A DNA stretch of 35,956 nucleotides from an uncultured Acidimicrobiales bacterium (GTDB lineage: Bacteria; Actinomycetota; Acidimicrobiia; Acidimicrobiales; SZUA-35). The notes beneath the pieces were generated by a model. It saw nothing but the letters and a program-made list of their open reading frames with translations, did no database searches and had not been told where the DNA came from. The stretch's first letter is position 1; every line of letters starts with the position of its first letter. Below are positions 1 through 7,197 of this stretch, in pieces. The stretch covers positions 1-35,956 of the forward strand of contig CALEWY010000150.1 of NCBI GenBank assembly GCA_937925335.1. The letters run 5' to 3'. The position numbers were made by a program, and so were the translations under genes.

Positions 1-468
1 GCTGATCCGAATGGTGAACGATCGGCGGCGACCGCAACCGCGGTGCTCATCGCCAGTCACGGACGCCACGAAGAAGAATCGATCACCGCGGCGCTCGACG
101 CAGGCGTGGGATTCGTCGGCCTCGTTGCGAGCCAAAAGCGAGGCGAGTCGGTCGTGGCCTCGCTCGATCTCGACCCCGAAGCACTCGCATGTGTTCACAG
201 CCCGGTTGGAATCTGGATCGGTGCTCGGACCGCTGAAGAGATCGCCATCTCGATCCTGGCCGATCTCGTGAAGGCCATCAGGGTCGATGGTCTCGCGGCG
301 CCGAAACACGTCGAGGTGAGTCGTCCCAGTACGGCGATCGACCCGATCTGTGGAATGACGGTCACCATCGATGCTGGCACCGCTCATCTGAACCACGCCG
401 GCGCTGACTATTGGTACTGCAACCCGGGTTGTCGGGCCCGCCACGAAGAAGAGCTTGCGATTGGCTGA
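1..468 (+). CDS. XdhC-family maturation protein with C-terminal YHS domain (5' truncated)
   Basis: The frame is open from the first base of the window, so the N-terminus lies outside it. About the first 90 visible residues match the C-terminal Rossmann-like domain of XdhC/CoxF/CoxI proteins (ASHGRHEE near the start, GLVAS, then HSPVGIWIGA and an IAISILADLV helix). This family helps insert or sulfurylate the molybdenum cofactor of xanthine dehydrogenase and CO-dehydrogenase-type enzymes. After a short linker comes a compact YHS-type domain (DPICGM, then YWYCNPGC), normally a small metal-binding fold. The next gene, a MoxR ATPase, starts inside its last codons, which points to translational coupling. 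The family call is firm. The substrate enzyme is inferred from the CoxD/CoxE neighbours, because the structural genes lie outside the window. Confidence 0.85.
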   Translation, partial: ADPNGERSAATATAVLIASHGRHEEESITAALDAGVGFVGLVASQKRGESVVASLDLDPEALACVHSPVGIWIGARTAEEIAISILADLVKAIRVDGLAAPKHVEVSRPSTAIDPICGMTVTIDAGTAHLNHAGADYWYCNPGCRARHEEELAIG

Positions 469-1336
469 GATACATGAGCTGAAGGCGGCGCTCGATTCGG
501 TCGACTACGTCGTTGACGACGGTCTTGCGATGGCGTTGTTTCTCACGCAGTCGGTCGGCCAACCGTTGCTGCTCGAAGGCGAACCGGGCGTCGGCAAGAC
601 GGCGGCGGCCAAAGCGCTGGCCGAAGCGCTCGACACACCGCTGATTCGCCTGCAGTGTTACGAGGGAATCACCGCGGCCGAGGCGCTCTACGAGTGGAAC
701 TACCCGCGCCAGCTCCTCGCGATCCGTCTGGCCGAGGCGTCGAACGAAACGATCGACGAAGCCGATCTCTTCGGCTCCGACTACCTGCTCGATCGCCCGC
801 TCCTGCAGGCGTTGCGCCACGACGGGCCTCGTCCGCCAGTGCTGTTGATCGATGAGATCGACCGAGCAGACGATGAGTTCGAGGCGTTGCTCTTCGAGTT
901 TCTCGGCGAAGCCAGCCTGACCGTGCCCGAGGTCGGCACGTTCACGTCGGCCGTCCCGCCAACCGTGATCCTCACATCGAACCGAAGCCGAGAGCTCCAC
1001 GATGCGCTCAAACGACGGTGCTTCTATCACTGGATCGACTATCCGAGCATCGAGATCGCCATCGACATCGTGCGACGGAGGGTGCCGGGTAGTTCGGCAT
1101 CGCTCGTCGAAGCGGCGACGGCATTCGTGTCGGCTAGTCGGGCGCTTGATCTGGAGAAGTCGCCTGGAGTGGCTGAAGCCATCGATTGGGTCAGCGCCCT
1201 GTCGGCACTTGGGATCACGCACCTCGACCGGGCCTCGACGGATGCGACGCTTGGCGCGTTCGTGAAGACTCCGGACGACCTCGTGACGGTTCGAGCCGCG
1301 ATCGAAGCGGGCGACCTCGGAGCCGCGTTCGAGTGA
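461..1336 (+). CDS. coxD: CoxD-like MoxR-family AAA+ ATPase
   Basis: About 291 residues with Walker A GEPGVGKT at residues 40-47, Walker B LLIDEID near 129 and a sensor-like TSNRSREL, the usual MoxR arrangement. MoxR ATPases pair with VWA proteins. In cox clusters CoxD remodels or matures the active site of Mo-hydroxylase-type CO dehydrogenase. I chose TTG 461 because the purine-rich GAAGAAGAG (445-453) then sits about 7 nt upstream; TTG 455 is two codons earlier and also possible. Both starts overlap the upstream stop (466-468). The stop overlaps the following GTG in the arrangement GTGA, so the three genes look like one transcript. The MoxR call is firm; the CoxD role depends on context. 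Confidence 0.88.
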   Translation: MAEIHELKAALDSVDYVVDDGLAMALFLTQSVGQPLLLEGEPGVGKTAAAKALAEALDTPLIRLQCYEGITAAEALYEWNYPRQLLAIRLAEASNETIDEADLFGSDYLLDRPLLQALRHDGPRPPVLLIDEIDRADDEFEALLFEFLGEASLTVPEVGTFTSAVPPTVILTSNRSRELHDALKRRCFYHWIDYPSIEIAIDIVRRRVPGSSASLVEAATAFVSASRALDLEKSPGVAEAIDWVSALSALGITHLDRASTDATLGAFVKTPDDLVTVRAAIEAGDLGAAFE

Positions 1337-2553
1337 ACGACGGGTTGTTCGCCGGTGTCGATCGAGCCGTGTTCATCGTCGGGTTTGCGAACAAGCTGCG
1401 AGGAGCCGGCATCTCGATCCCGCTGAGCGCGCTGAATCGAGCTGCCGCGTCACTCGAGGCAGTCCGGGTGCTGACGCGAGAAGACCTGTACTGGTCGTGC
1501 CGAGTGAGTCTGATCAGCCAGCGGAGCGATCTCGCCACGTTTGATGGCGTCTTCGACTCGGTGTTCGCCTCCGAGGAACTTTTTCTCGGCAACGCGCAGC
1601 GCAACGCTGGCGCTGCGTCGAGCAACGGAGACACGAACCACCGGGTGAGGGCTCAGCCAAACACGCCCGATGCTGTTTCTTCGGGTGGCGGATTGCCGTG
1701 GGCGAGCTTGCCGTCGGTGGCAGACGGTGAGGTTGAGCAGGGCGACGAACATGACGACGTTGCGATCCCCGAGCTTGCGCCATCGGCTGAGGATTCGCTG
1801 GTCGACCGCTCGTTTGACGACCTCGACGATGACGAACTGGCCAAGGTCATCGTGCAACTCGAGGCGGCGATGCAGGTGTGGCCCGAGCGACCGAGCAGGC
1901 GTCGGCGACTGGCGTCGTCTGGTGACAAGGTGGCGATGCGCTCGACGCTGCGCCACGCGATGCGAACGGGGGGAGAGCCACTTCGTGTCATCGAAACAAA
2001 GCGCCGCTCTCGCCAGCGCCGGGTTGTTGTCCTCGTCGATGTCAGCGGCTCGATGGAGAGTTTCGCCCGGGCGTATCTTCACGTGACGAGAGCCCTTGTC
2101 CTCGCAGGGCGGGCCGAAGTGTTTGCGTTCGCCACCGAGCTGACCAGGATCACCACGGCACTGCGCCATCGATCCCCGAGCGAAGCGATCGAGGCAGCCT
2201 CCGAAGTCGTCGGCGACCGCTTCGGTGGAACGAAGCTCGCCTCGAGCTTGGGCGGGCTTCTCACTCACCCCCGATGGGGCGGGTTGGTGCGCGGAGCTGT
2301 TGTCGTGATCGTGTCGGACGGCTGGGATAGCGAAGCACCCGAACTCACCGACCGGTCGATGGCGCGGCTCTCGAGGCGGGCGCATCGTGTGGTGTGGATC
2401 AACCCGCGGGCCGCAGCGGAGGACTTCGAGCCGAAGGTCGGGGCGATGGCCGCGGCGCTGCCGTATTGCGACCACTTTCTGCCCGGCCATTCCCGTCGAG
2501 CGATCGGCGATGTCCTCCGGGCAATAACGGGCGAGCATCACCGAATGGCCTAG
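1333..2553 (+). CDS. coxE: CoxE-like von Willebrand factor A domain protein
   Basis: About 406 residues. The N-terminal 100 residues resemble the CoxE/VWA-containing family (FIVGFANKLRGAG). The middle is acidic and of low complexity. The C-terminal third is a VWA domain with an intact MIDAS: DVSGS at residues 236-240, then TKLASSL and VSDGWDSE. CoxE works with the CoxD ATPase in maturing the metal centre of CO-dehydrogenase-like enzymes in the cytoplasm. GTG 1333 overlaps the CoxD stop; the open frame extends further upstream, but that part reads as antisense-like arginine-rich sequence inside coxD. No coxM, coxS or coxL lies downstream, so if present they precede the window or are elsewhere. 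This gene ends the cluster: the next gene has its own promoter-like element. Confidence 0.87.
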   Translation: MNDGLFAGVDRAVFIVGFANKLRGAGISIPLSALNRAAASLEAVRVLTREDLYWSCRVSLISQRSDLATFDGVFDSVFASEELFLGNAQRNAGAASSNGDTNHRVRAQPNTPDAVSSGGGLPWASLPSVADGEVEQGDEHDDVAIPELAPSAEDSLVDRSFDDLDDDELAKVIVQLEAAMQVWPERPSRRRRLASSGDKVAMRSTLRHAMRTGGEPLRVIETKRRSRQRRVVVLVDVSGSMESFARAYLHVTRALVLAGRAEVFAFATELTRITTALRHRSPSEAIEAASEVVGDRFGGTKLASSLGGLLTHPRWGGLVRGAVVVIVSDGWDSEAPELTDRSMARLSRRAHRVVWINPRAAAEDFEPKVGAMAAALPYCDHFLPGHSRRAIGDVLRAITGEHHRMA

Positions 2554-2563
2554 GGCGAATCTC

Positions 2564-2569
2564 TAAGCT
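2564..2569 (+). promoter_or_regulatory. -10 element for a leaderless start at 2577
   Basis: TAAGCT lies 7 nt before ATG 2577. No Shine-Dalgarno sequence is visible. This arrangement recurs across the window and would start the message at or next to the A of ATG. It is the likely promoter of the five-gene Mau-like operon. Confidence 0.5.
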
Positions 2570-2576
2570 CGTAGCA

Positions 2577-3314
2577 ATGGGCCAGAAGAGAGTTGCCGCT
2601 GTCATTGCCGCGTTTCTCGCGCTGGCTTCCGTGTTTGCCAGCGGTGCACCGTCGAGTGCTGCGCCTGGTGATTCGGCGAATGAAGACTGGCTTCGTTATG
2701 CCTACGCCGACCTGCTCGGTCGCGAGGCTGACGATGCAGGAATCGACTTCTGGGTCGGACGTCTCGCAGCCGGAGGTAACCGATCTCGCGTGGCTGTTGC
2801 CCGCCAATTCGTCTACAGCCCGGAGGGTTCGTCGGGAGAGGTCGAACGAGGCTTCCAGACGATTCTCGGCCGAACTCCCGATGCCGGCGGTGCCGCCTTC
2901 TGGAGCGGTTTCTTGATGGAGAACCCAGTCGTCACCTTGCGGGCCGCGTTGTATTCGAGCAACGAGGTGTTCGATCGCTCAGGCAGCTCCGAAGCGTGGA
3001 TCGAACTCGTCTACCAAGATCTACTCGGCCGGGCACCCGAGGCTGATGGCGCTGCGTTCTGGGAGGGCCAGATCGACGCCGGCGTGAACCGGTATGTATT
3101 GGTTGATTTTGTCTACACGAGCGACGAAGCCCTCGGCCGCCGTGTGGATTCCTACTACGACGAAGTGCTCGGTCGGCAGCCAACGATCGCTGAGCGAGCC
3201 GACGGAATCGCCGTGATTCGCACCTACGACGAGCGTGAGTTGCGAGTGCAGCTCATCTCCTCGGACGAACGCTTCGACCAGTTCTTGTCGATCGCAAACG
3301 CTGGGGCCAGCTGA
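2577..3314 (+). CDS. Secreted DUF4214 repeat protein
   Basis: 245 residues with a Sec-type signal peptide (Lys-Arg N-terminus, hydrophobic stretch, Ala-rich cleavage region near residues 28-32). The rest is four DUF4214-like repeats, each with a Y/F-x-x-x-LGR-x-P core followed by a Gly/Ala-x-x-FW motif (cores at YADLLGRE, FQTILGRT, YQDLLGRA, YYDEVLGR). DUF4214 is common in secreted and surface-layer proteins, and its function is not settled. ATG 2577 was chosen because it begins the signal peptide and follows a -10 element; the longer open frame upstream lies inside coxE. Its stop overlaps the next ATG by one base (TGATG), so it is the first gene of the Mau-like operon. A cell-surface or scaffold role is inference. 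Confidence 0.82.
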   Translation: MGQKRVAAVIAAFLALASVFASGAPSSAAPGDSANEDWLRYAYADLLGREADDAGIDFWVGRLAAGGNRSRVAVARQFVYSPEGSSGEVERGFQTILGRTPDAGGAAFWSGFLMENPVVTLRAALYSSNEVFDRSGSSEAWIELVYQDLLGRAPEADGAAFWEGQIDAGVNRYVLVDFVYTSDEALGRRVDSYYDEVLGRQPTIAERADGIAVIRTYDERELRVQLISSDERFDQFLSIANAGAS

Positions 3315-3865
3315 TGGGTGGAGTGGGATTCGTCGCCGGAGCACTTCTTGCCATCGTCTTTGGGTGGTCAGCCGTCGCCAAGTTGTCCGATCGGGCAACG
3401 GTGACTCGCGACTTCCGTGCCATTGGTGTTCCGGTTCCGGCAGCTGCCGTCGTGATCGTGGCGGCGATCGAACTCGTCGTCGCGAGCGCGTTGATCCTGC
3501 GGCCGGCCGTTGGTGCCATCGCCGCTCTTGGCCTGCTCGCCGTGTTCTCGGTGGTGCTGGCGTCGATCATTCGCTCTGGGCGCGAGATCACTTGCGGCTG
3601 TTTCGGCGCAAACAGCCGAGAGCCAATCTCGGTCGTTGAGCTCGCACGCAACGCCGCACTCGGCGTGCTCGGAGTGCTCACACTGTTCGCCGATCGTTCA
3701 TTCGCGGTCGATCTCCCAGCAGTCATGGTCGTGTCGTTGACCGCACTGTGTCTGCTGGTTGGCGTCAATCTCATCGCCCTCGCTCGAACGAGCGGTGCGT
3801 TGCTACGAATCGAGTTGGCTGGGGAGTCCCACGCCGACCACTCACACGGAGGAGAGCTGCCATGA
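3314..3865 (+). CDS. MauE/DoxX-like membrane redox protein
   Basis: 183 residues and four to five predicted membrane helices. The first helix is followed by KLSD, and Cys-Gly-Cys-Phe-Gly at residues 94-98 sits between helices, the signature of the MauE branch of the DoxX-like family. In methylamine utilisation MauE is needed, with MauD, for folding and disulfide formation of the cysteine-rich MauA light chain. A His-rich tail (HADHSHGG) ends the protein. The stop overlaps the next gene as ATGA. With a TlpA-like partner and a Cys-rich exported protein directly downstream, a role in disulfide chemistry outside the membrane is the natural inference. No MauB or MauG is present, so methylamine oxidation is not implied. 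Confidence 0.83.
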   Translation: MGGVGFVAGALLAIVFGWSAVAKLSDRATVTRDFRAIGVPVPAAAVVIVAAIELVVASALILRPAVGAIAALGLLAVFSVVLASIIRSGREITCGCFGANSREPISVVELARNAALGVLGVLTLFADRSFAVDLPAVMVVSLTALCLLVGVNLIALARTSGALLRIELAGESHADHSHGGELP

Positions 3866-4368
3866 CCGGTGGCGTTTGGATCGTCTCGTACGTGCTGCTT
3901 TGGGCCACGGTCATCGTGCTCGGGCTCACCGTTGTGGTGCTGTTGCGCCAGATCGGTGTGTTGCACACCCGGATCGCACCGATGGGTGTGCACTTTGCTG
4001 GCGAAGGCCCAGACCTCGACGCACCCGCACCGACGCTGGCCGGCCTCGACTACACCGACAACGCGGTCACGCTGCTGGCGTTCACCTCACCAACGTGTGA
4101 ACTGTGTGCCGCCCTCGTCCCGGGCCTTCAGCGCATCGAGTCTGACTATCGCGAGATCAGCCTGCAGATCGTGTCGTCGGAGCTGGCCGAGAAGAGCTTC
4201 AAGGCCTTCCAGGTTCGCTCGACTCCCTATCTCGTCGCCGTCGATGGCGAAGGCATCGTGCAAAGCCGCGGTGTTGCCAACACGCTCGATCAAGCCGAAG
4301 AGATGCTCGCAGAAGTCCTCGCCGGTGTGGGTGCTGATGGTGTTGAAGCAGCGGAGGTGCAGGCATGA
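3862..4368 (+). CDS. MauD/TlpA-like membrane-anchored thioredoxin-fold protein
   Basis: 168 residues. One N-terminal membrane helix (residues 6-28) is followed by an extracytoplasmic thioredoxin-like domain with Cys-Glu-Leu-Cys at 79-82 and a cis-proline segment STPYLV further on. This matches the MauD/TlpA/ResA type. A good Shine-Dalgarno (GGAGGAG, 3848-3854) precedes ATG 3862, which overlaps the MauE stop. MauD proteins hand oxidising or isomerising equivalents to MauA in methylamine dehydrogenase assembly. Here the cysteine-rich substrate candidate is the very next gene, whose ATG overlaps this stop by four bases. The fold and active-site cysteines are seen directly; the substrate is inferred. 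Confidence 0.83.
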   Translation: MTGGVWIVSYVLLWATVIVLGLTVVVLLRQIGVLHTRIAPMGVHFAGEGPDLDAPAPTLAGLDYTDNAVTLLAFTSPTCELCAALVPGLQRIESDYREISLQIVSSELAEKSFKAFQVRSTPYLVAVDGEGIVQSRGVANTLDQAEEMLAEVLAGVGADGVEAAEVQA

Positions 4369-5792
4369 CCGCCATCCAGCCTGGAAGCGGCATCGACCGC
4401 GCCGCCGAAACACTGACTCGCTGGACCGCAGCGCGTACGACGCGCCGCTCCTTCATGCACCGCCTCGGGCAGTTTGCGGTGTTCATCGCCGCCGGACCGA
4501 CCGTCGCCGGGATCCTCATGCGCCGAGTCGAAGCTCGTGTGTGTGGCCAAAGTGGTGTGACGCCCAAGTGCGACACATTCGACTGCAACGGCCCCGATGA
4601 CGTCTGGGGCTGGTGTTGGTATGCCAACGATGGTTGCTGTCGCAACGATGGTCTGAAGAAGATCTGCGACTGCTGCACCGTCAACTATCCGAACGTGCAC
4701 GGCTACTGCCCATCGGGTACCAACGTTCGTTGCATCGTCGAGAGCTGCGGCACCGACCCCCGCGTGCTCGATGTCGACCTCGTTCCGCTCGCATGGGATG
4801 CCGACTCGGGCTACGCGGCGTCCGCTGCCGTCGCCGGACAGGGGAGTGCGACCAAGGTGATCCTGACCGACGCCGCCCATCCGTGGGCAACGGCGATCGC
4901 TCACCCGCTCGGCGGTGCGCTCGGCATCCCGGTGATGGCGATGTCGGCAACCGGACCCAACACCGCCGTCGTCAACGCAATCAACCAGCTCGGTGCGGTC
5001 GAAGTGATGCTCGTTGGCCCCGTCGGGCCCGAGATCACCAACCAGATTGCGCTCTATGGCGTGCAGACCACGATCGTGGCCGCCGACGACGATCCGGTCG
5101 CGCTGAGCATTGCAATCGCAGGTGTGATCCGTGGGATCACGTCGATCAACCGCTCCGTCACGGTCGCGGAGACCGGGCTGTCTCGAGCTGCGCTTCCATT
5201 CGCGGCAAGCTTTGCCGCTCGCAACGGCTACCCGCTTGCCGTCACCGCCGACGCCACCACAGCGATCGGTATGCCGACGCTGTATATCGGCCCCGAACCG
5301 GCCGATGCCGGCGTGGTTGCCGAGCGGACCGTTGGTCAGACCCTCAGCGCGCTGTCGTTTGAGCTCGCCGAGCTCGCCGCCGGTGCGCCATTTGTCGAGG
5401 CGAAGCGCCTCACAATCGCTCCCGAGAGCAGCGCCGACCTCATGGGCCTCATCAACACCGAAGCCTCGATTGTCTTGCATCAGCCGAACGTGCTCGACCC
5501 GCTCGGGCCATGGCTGCAGAACTACTCGCTGGCCTATGGCGAACTGCTCACCGTGTTCTACGTCGACGGTCCTGATGGCTTGAACGGCGAGAACTACTGG
5601 CGACTCCAGGGCACGGTCAACGGCTTCCGAATCGATCAGCTCACCGGTGTGTCTGGCGAAGGTCTTCCCGTCCGACGTCAACCATTCGCCGAGCGTCCGA
5701 TCGGTATGGCCCGTATCGACGGTGCGCTCGACTTTGGATCCGAGCCAGCCCCGTCGTATTGGACGAACACCGCTCAAACCTTCCGCGGCTGA
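4365..5792 (+). CDS. Tat-exported Cys-rich MauA-like protein fused to a cell-wall-binding-like region
   Basis: 475 residues. A Tat signal is seen at residues 25-50 (TTRRSFM then a hydrophobic stretch). Residues 60-128 hold twelve cysteines (60, 69, 74, 84, 91, 92, 101, 103, 104, 115, 123, 128). The block ICDCC ... CPSGT ... ESC resembles the N-terminal half of the methylamine dehydrogenase light chain (ICDC ... CPPGT ... SC, from memory). At the place where MauA has the tryptophan that starts the TTQ cofactor I read Ile, and the half carrying the second TTQ tryptophan is absent. From about residue 138 to 330 the pattern (VILTD, then LGAVEVMLVGP, then GVQTTIV) resembles cell-wall-binding repeat 2. 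The C-terminal 140 residues are unassigned. GGAGG (4353-4357) precedes ATG 4365. It is probably an envelope protein whose disulfides need the neighbouring MauE/MauD proteins. TTQ catalysis looks unlikely. Confidence 0.75.
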   Translation: MTAIQPGSGIDRAAETLTRWTAARTTRRSFMHRLGQFAVFIAAGPTVAGILMRRVEARVCGQSGVTPKCDTFDCNGPDDVWGWCWYANDGCCRNDGLKKICDCCTVNYPNVHGYCPSGTNVRCIVESCGTDPRVLDVDLVPLAWDADSGYAASAAVAGQGSATKVILTDAAHPWATAIAHPLGGALGIPVMAMSATGPNTAVVNAINQLGAVEVMLVGPVGPEITNQIALYGVQTTIVAADDDPVALSIAIAGVIRGITSINRSVTVAETGLSRAALPFAASFAARNGYPLAVTADATTAIGMPTLYIGPEPADAGVVAERTVGQTLSALSFELAELAAGAPFVEAKRLTIAPESSADLMGLINTEASIVLHQPNVLDPLGPWLQNYSLAYGELLTVFYVDGPDGLNGENYWRLQGTVNGFRIDQLTGVSGEGLPVRRQPFAERPIGMARIDGALDFGSEPAPSYWTNTAQTFRG

Positions 5793-5793
5793 G

Positions 5794-7173
5794 ATGAGCG
5801 ACGCGCTCATCTTGGTGCTCGGGGTTTCGTGCCTCGCTGCCGTTCACACGTTGTGGTCTCCCTGAGGCCTTTCGGTCGCTGAGACCCTGATGCCCTCGGT
5901 TCGAGGGCGTGAACGAGGTGTGGTCGGTGCAATCTTGGCGGCGTCGTCCGCCGCCACCGGCGCGCTGGTTGGCTTTGCCGGAGCGGTCGTGCTCGGGTCG
6001 GTCGTGTCGCTCGCTGGGTGGTCGTTCGCAAGCTTTGAGACCGCAGCCACGCTCGTCGTCATCGGCGCGCTCGCCGATCTGGTGCGGCTGTCGTTTGGAC
6101 GCCCGAAGCCGCTGGCCCTGTCGTCGCAGGTCCCGATGGAGTGGGGCCGCATGTTCTCCGCTCCGGTCGTGGCGCTGCTGTATGGCGCTCGCCTTGGTGT
6201 CGGCCCCCTCACAATGCTGAGCACGTGGCTCTGGTGGTCGACATGGCTCGCTGCTGCACTGATCAGCCCGGTCGCTGGAGCACTGACCGGAGCGACGTTT
6301 GGTTTGGTGCGAGTCTTGGTCATGGCTGCCATCACCCCGCCGGTCACCCGCTTGCGCACGTGGACTCGGCCGTCGTGGCTGGCTCTTGATGTTGGTGCGA
6401 TGGTTGGGGTAGCTGTGCTCGCCCTTGTCGTCGCTGGGTGTTCGCGAACCGGTGAGGTGTCGCTCGAACCCGTCGATCGAAGCGCCGACCCCGATGTTGT
6501 TGAGGCCCGAGATGCAGCCGAAGCAAACGAAGCCGATCAAGAAAGTGAGCCCGTGAACAGCGAGCCCGAAGACAGTGAATCCGGCGAGTCTGAGACGGTC
6601 GTGACCACACCATCGGCCATCGAGCCGGGCGACATCACGGTGCCCAACGCGGCCGAGGAGGAGCCCGGTGTTGCGAGCTCGCCCGACGGGCTTGCGTCTG
6701 TCCTCATCCCAGAGGTGCGGTGGTTCAACCGTCTCGATGGCCCGGGCGCCGACGAGTTTCTCGACATCGATGCTGCGGCGGGCCGCCAGCCCGACCCGAG
6801 CGAAGAGCTGCCGCTGCTCGAAACCCGCCGCTTCCAAGGCGGCTGGACCCGAGCATTCCGCAACGACACCCAAGATGTCGTCATCGCTCAGGTCTACGAG
6901 TTCGAGACACCCTCGGCTGCGGCCTTCTACCTCGAAGATGGTTTGATCACGCTCGGCGGCTACGGCGTTGACTTTTTCGATCTGGAAGCAATGCCCGGTG
7001 TTCGAGGGTTCCGACAAGAATCCGCAGACGAGATCGGGCCGGTGATCAACTTCGGCCTCACCTTTACCGTCGGGCGGCGTTGGTATCTGCTGACGCTCAC
7101 GGGTGATCCGGCAACGGCGACGCTCGACATTCTGGTCGGTGCTGCAGAGGCGCAGCTCGCACTCGCCCAGTAA
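5794..7173 (+). CDS. Polytopic membrane protein with in-frame TGA, candidate selenoprotein
   Basis: Reading from ATG 5794, one base after the MauA-like stop, the frame gives 23 codons (a membrane helix ending HTLWSP), TGA at 5863-5865, then GLSVAETL and an open frame to 7173: 459 residues if TGA is read. Codons between the TGA and ATG 5890 look like normal local coding. Ser-Pro-(TGA) after helix 1 matches the place of the redox Cys in CcdA/DsbD-like thiol transporters (SPC/TPC). Further helices follow at about residues 43-75, 83-105, 120-175 and 195-213, the last ending in a lipobox-like VVAGC, then an acidic linker and an extracytoplasmic domain of about 190 residues of unknown family. It closes an operon of thiol-redox proteins. 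If TGA is a true stop, the product begins at ATG 5890 (427 residues) and loses helix 1; that ATG has no visible ribosome site. Selenocysteine is inference. Confidence 0.68.
5855..5886 (+). repeat. Inverted repeat enclosing the TGA
   Basis: GGTCTC (5855-5860) pairs perfectly with GAGACC (5881-5886). Inside, GGCC (5866-5869) can pair with GGTC (5874-5877) around TTTC. The TGA lies in the 5' arm between the two stems. It could be a lower stem stacking with the 5892-5908 hairpin. Confidence 0.45.
5863..5865 (+). other. In-frame TGA, candidate selenocysteine codon (residue 24)
   Basis: TGA occupies the codon between Pro and Gly in LWSP-x-GLS. Frame, operon spacing and codon use continue across it. 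The position fits a redox cysteine of a CcdA-like SPC motif, which is the usual selenocysteine-for-cysteine substitution. A stop, a mutation or a sequencing error cannot be excluded from one sequence. Confidence 0.6.
5892..5908 (+). promoter_or_regulatory. Hairpin downstream of TGA, candidate bacterial SECIS
   Basis: GCCCTCG pairs perfectly with CGAGGGC around a GTT loop, with two further possible pairs at the base (A5890-U5910, U5891-G5909). The loop begins 33 nt after the TGA, and its first base is G, both within what I recall of bacterial SECIS rules. Stable hairpins are frequent in GC-rich DNA, so this supports rather than proves recoding. Confidence 0.45.
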
Positions 7174-7185
7174 CTGGGCGCGTCG

Positions 7186-7191
7186 TAGGAT
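7186..7191 (+). promoter_or_regulatory. -10 element for a leaderless start at 7198
   Basis: TAGGAT lies exactly 6 nt before ATG 7198, with no Shine-Dalgarno between. Confidence 0.5.
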
Positions 7192-7197
7192 GCGCTG

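Noticed and set aside
1450..2541. 363-codon minus-strand open frame across coxE
   Set aside because: Antisense to an intact VWA domain with MIDAS; its translation is His/Arg-rich with no recognisable fold.
4290..5810. 506-codon minus-strand open frame opposite the MauA-like gene
   Set aside because: It is a GC-rich shadow: no family motifs, Arg/His/Gly-rich composition, and it covers a gene with a Tat signal, a Shine-Dalgarno and operon overlap.
5794..5865. A separate 23-residue hydrophobic peptide ending at TGA 5865
   Set aside because: The same frame continues as coding beyond the TGA with normal codon use into the membrane protein, so a broken-up reading is less likely than recoding, mutation or error. 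It remains the fallback if recoding is disproved.
5641..7017. 458-codon minus-strand open frame opposite the TGA-containing gene
   Set aside because: Low-complexity Arg/Ser/Gln-rich translation without helices or motifs; the plus strand has clear membrane helices and operon continuity.
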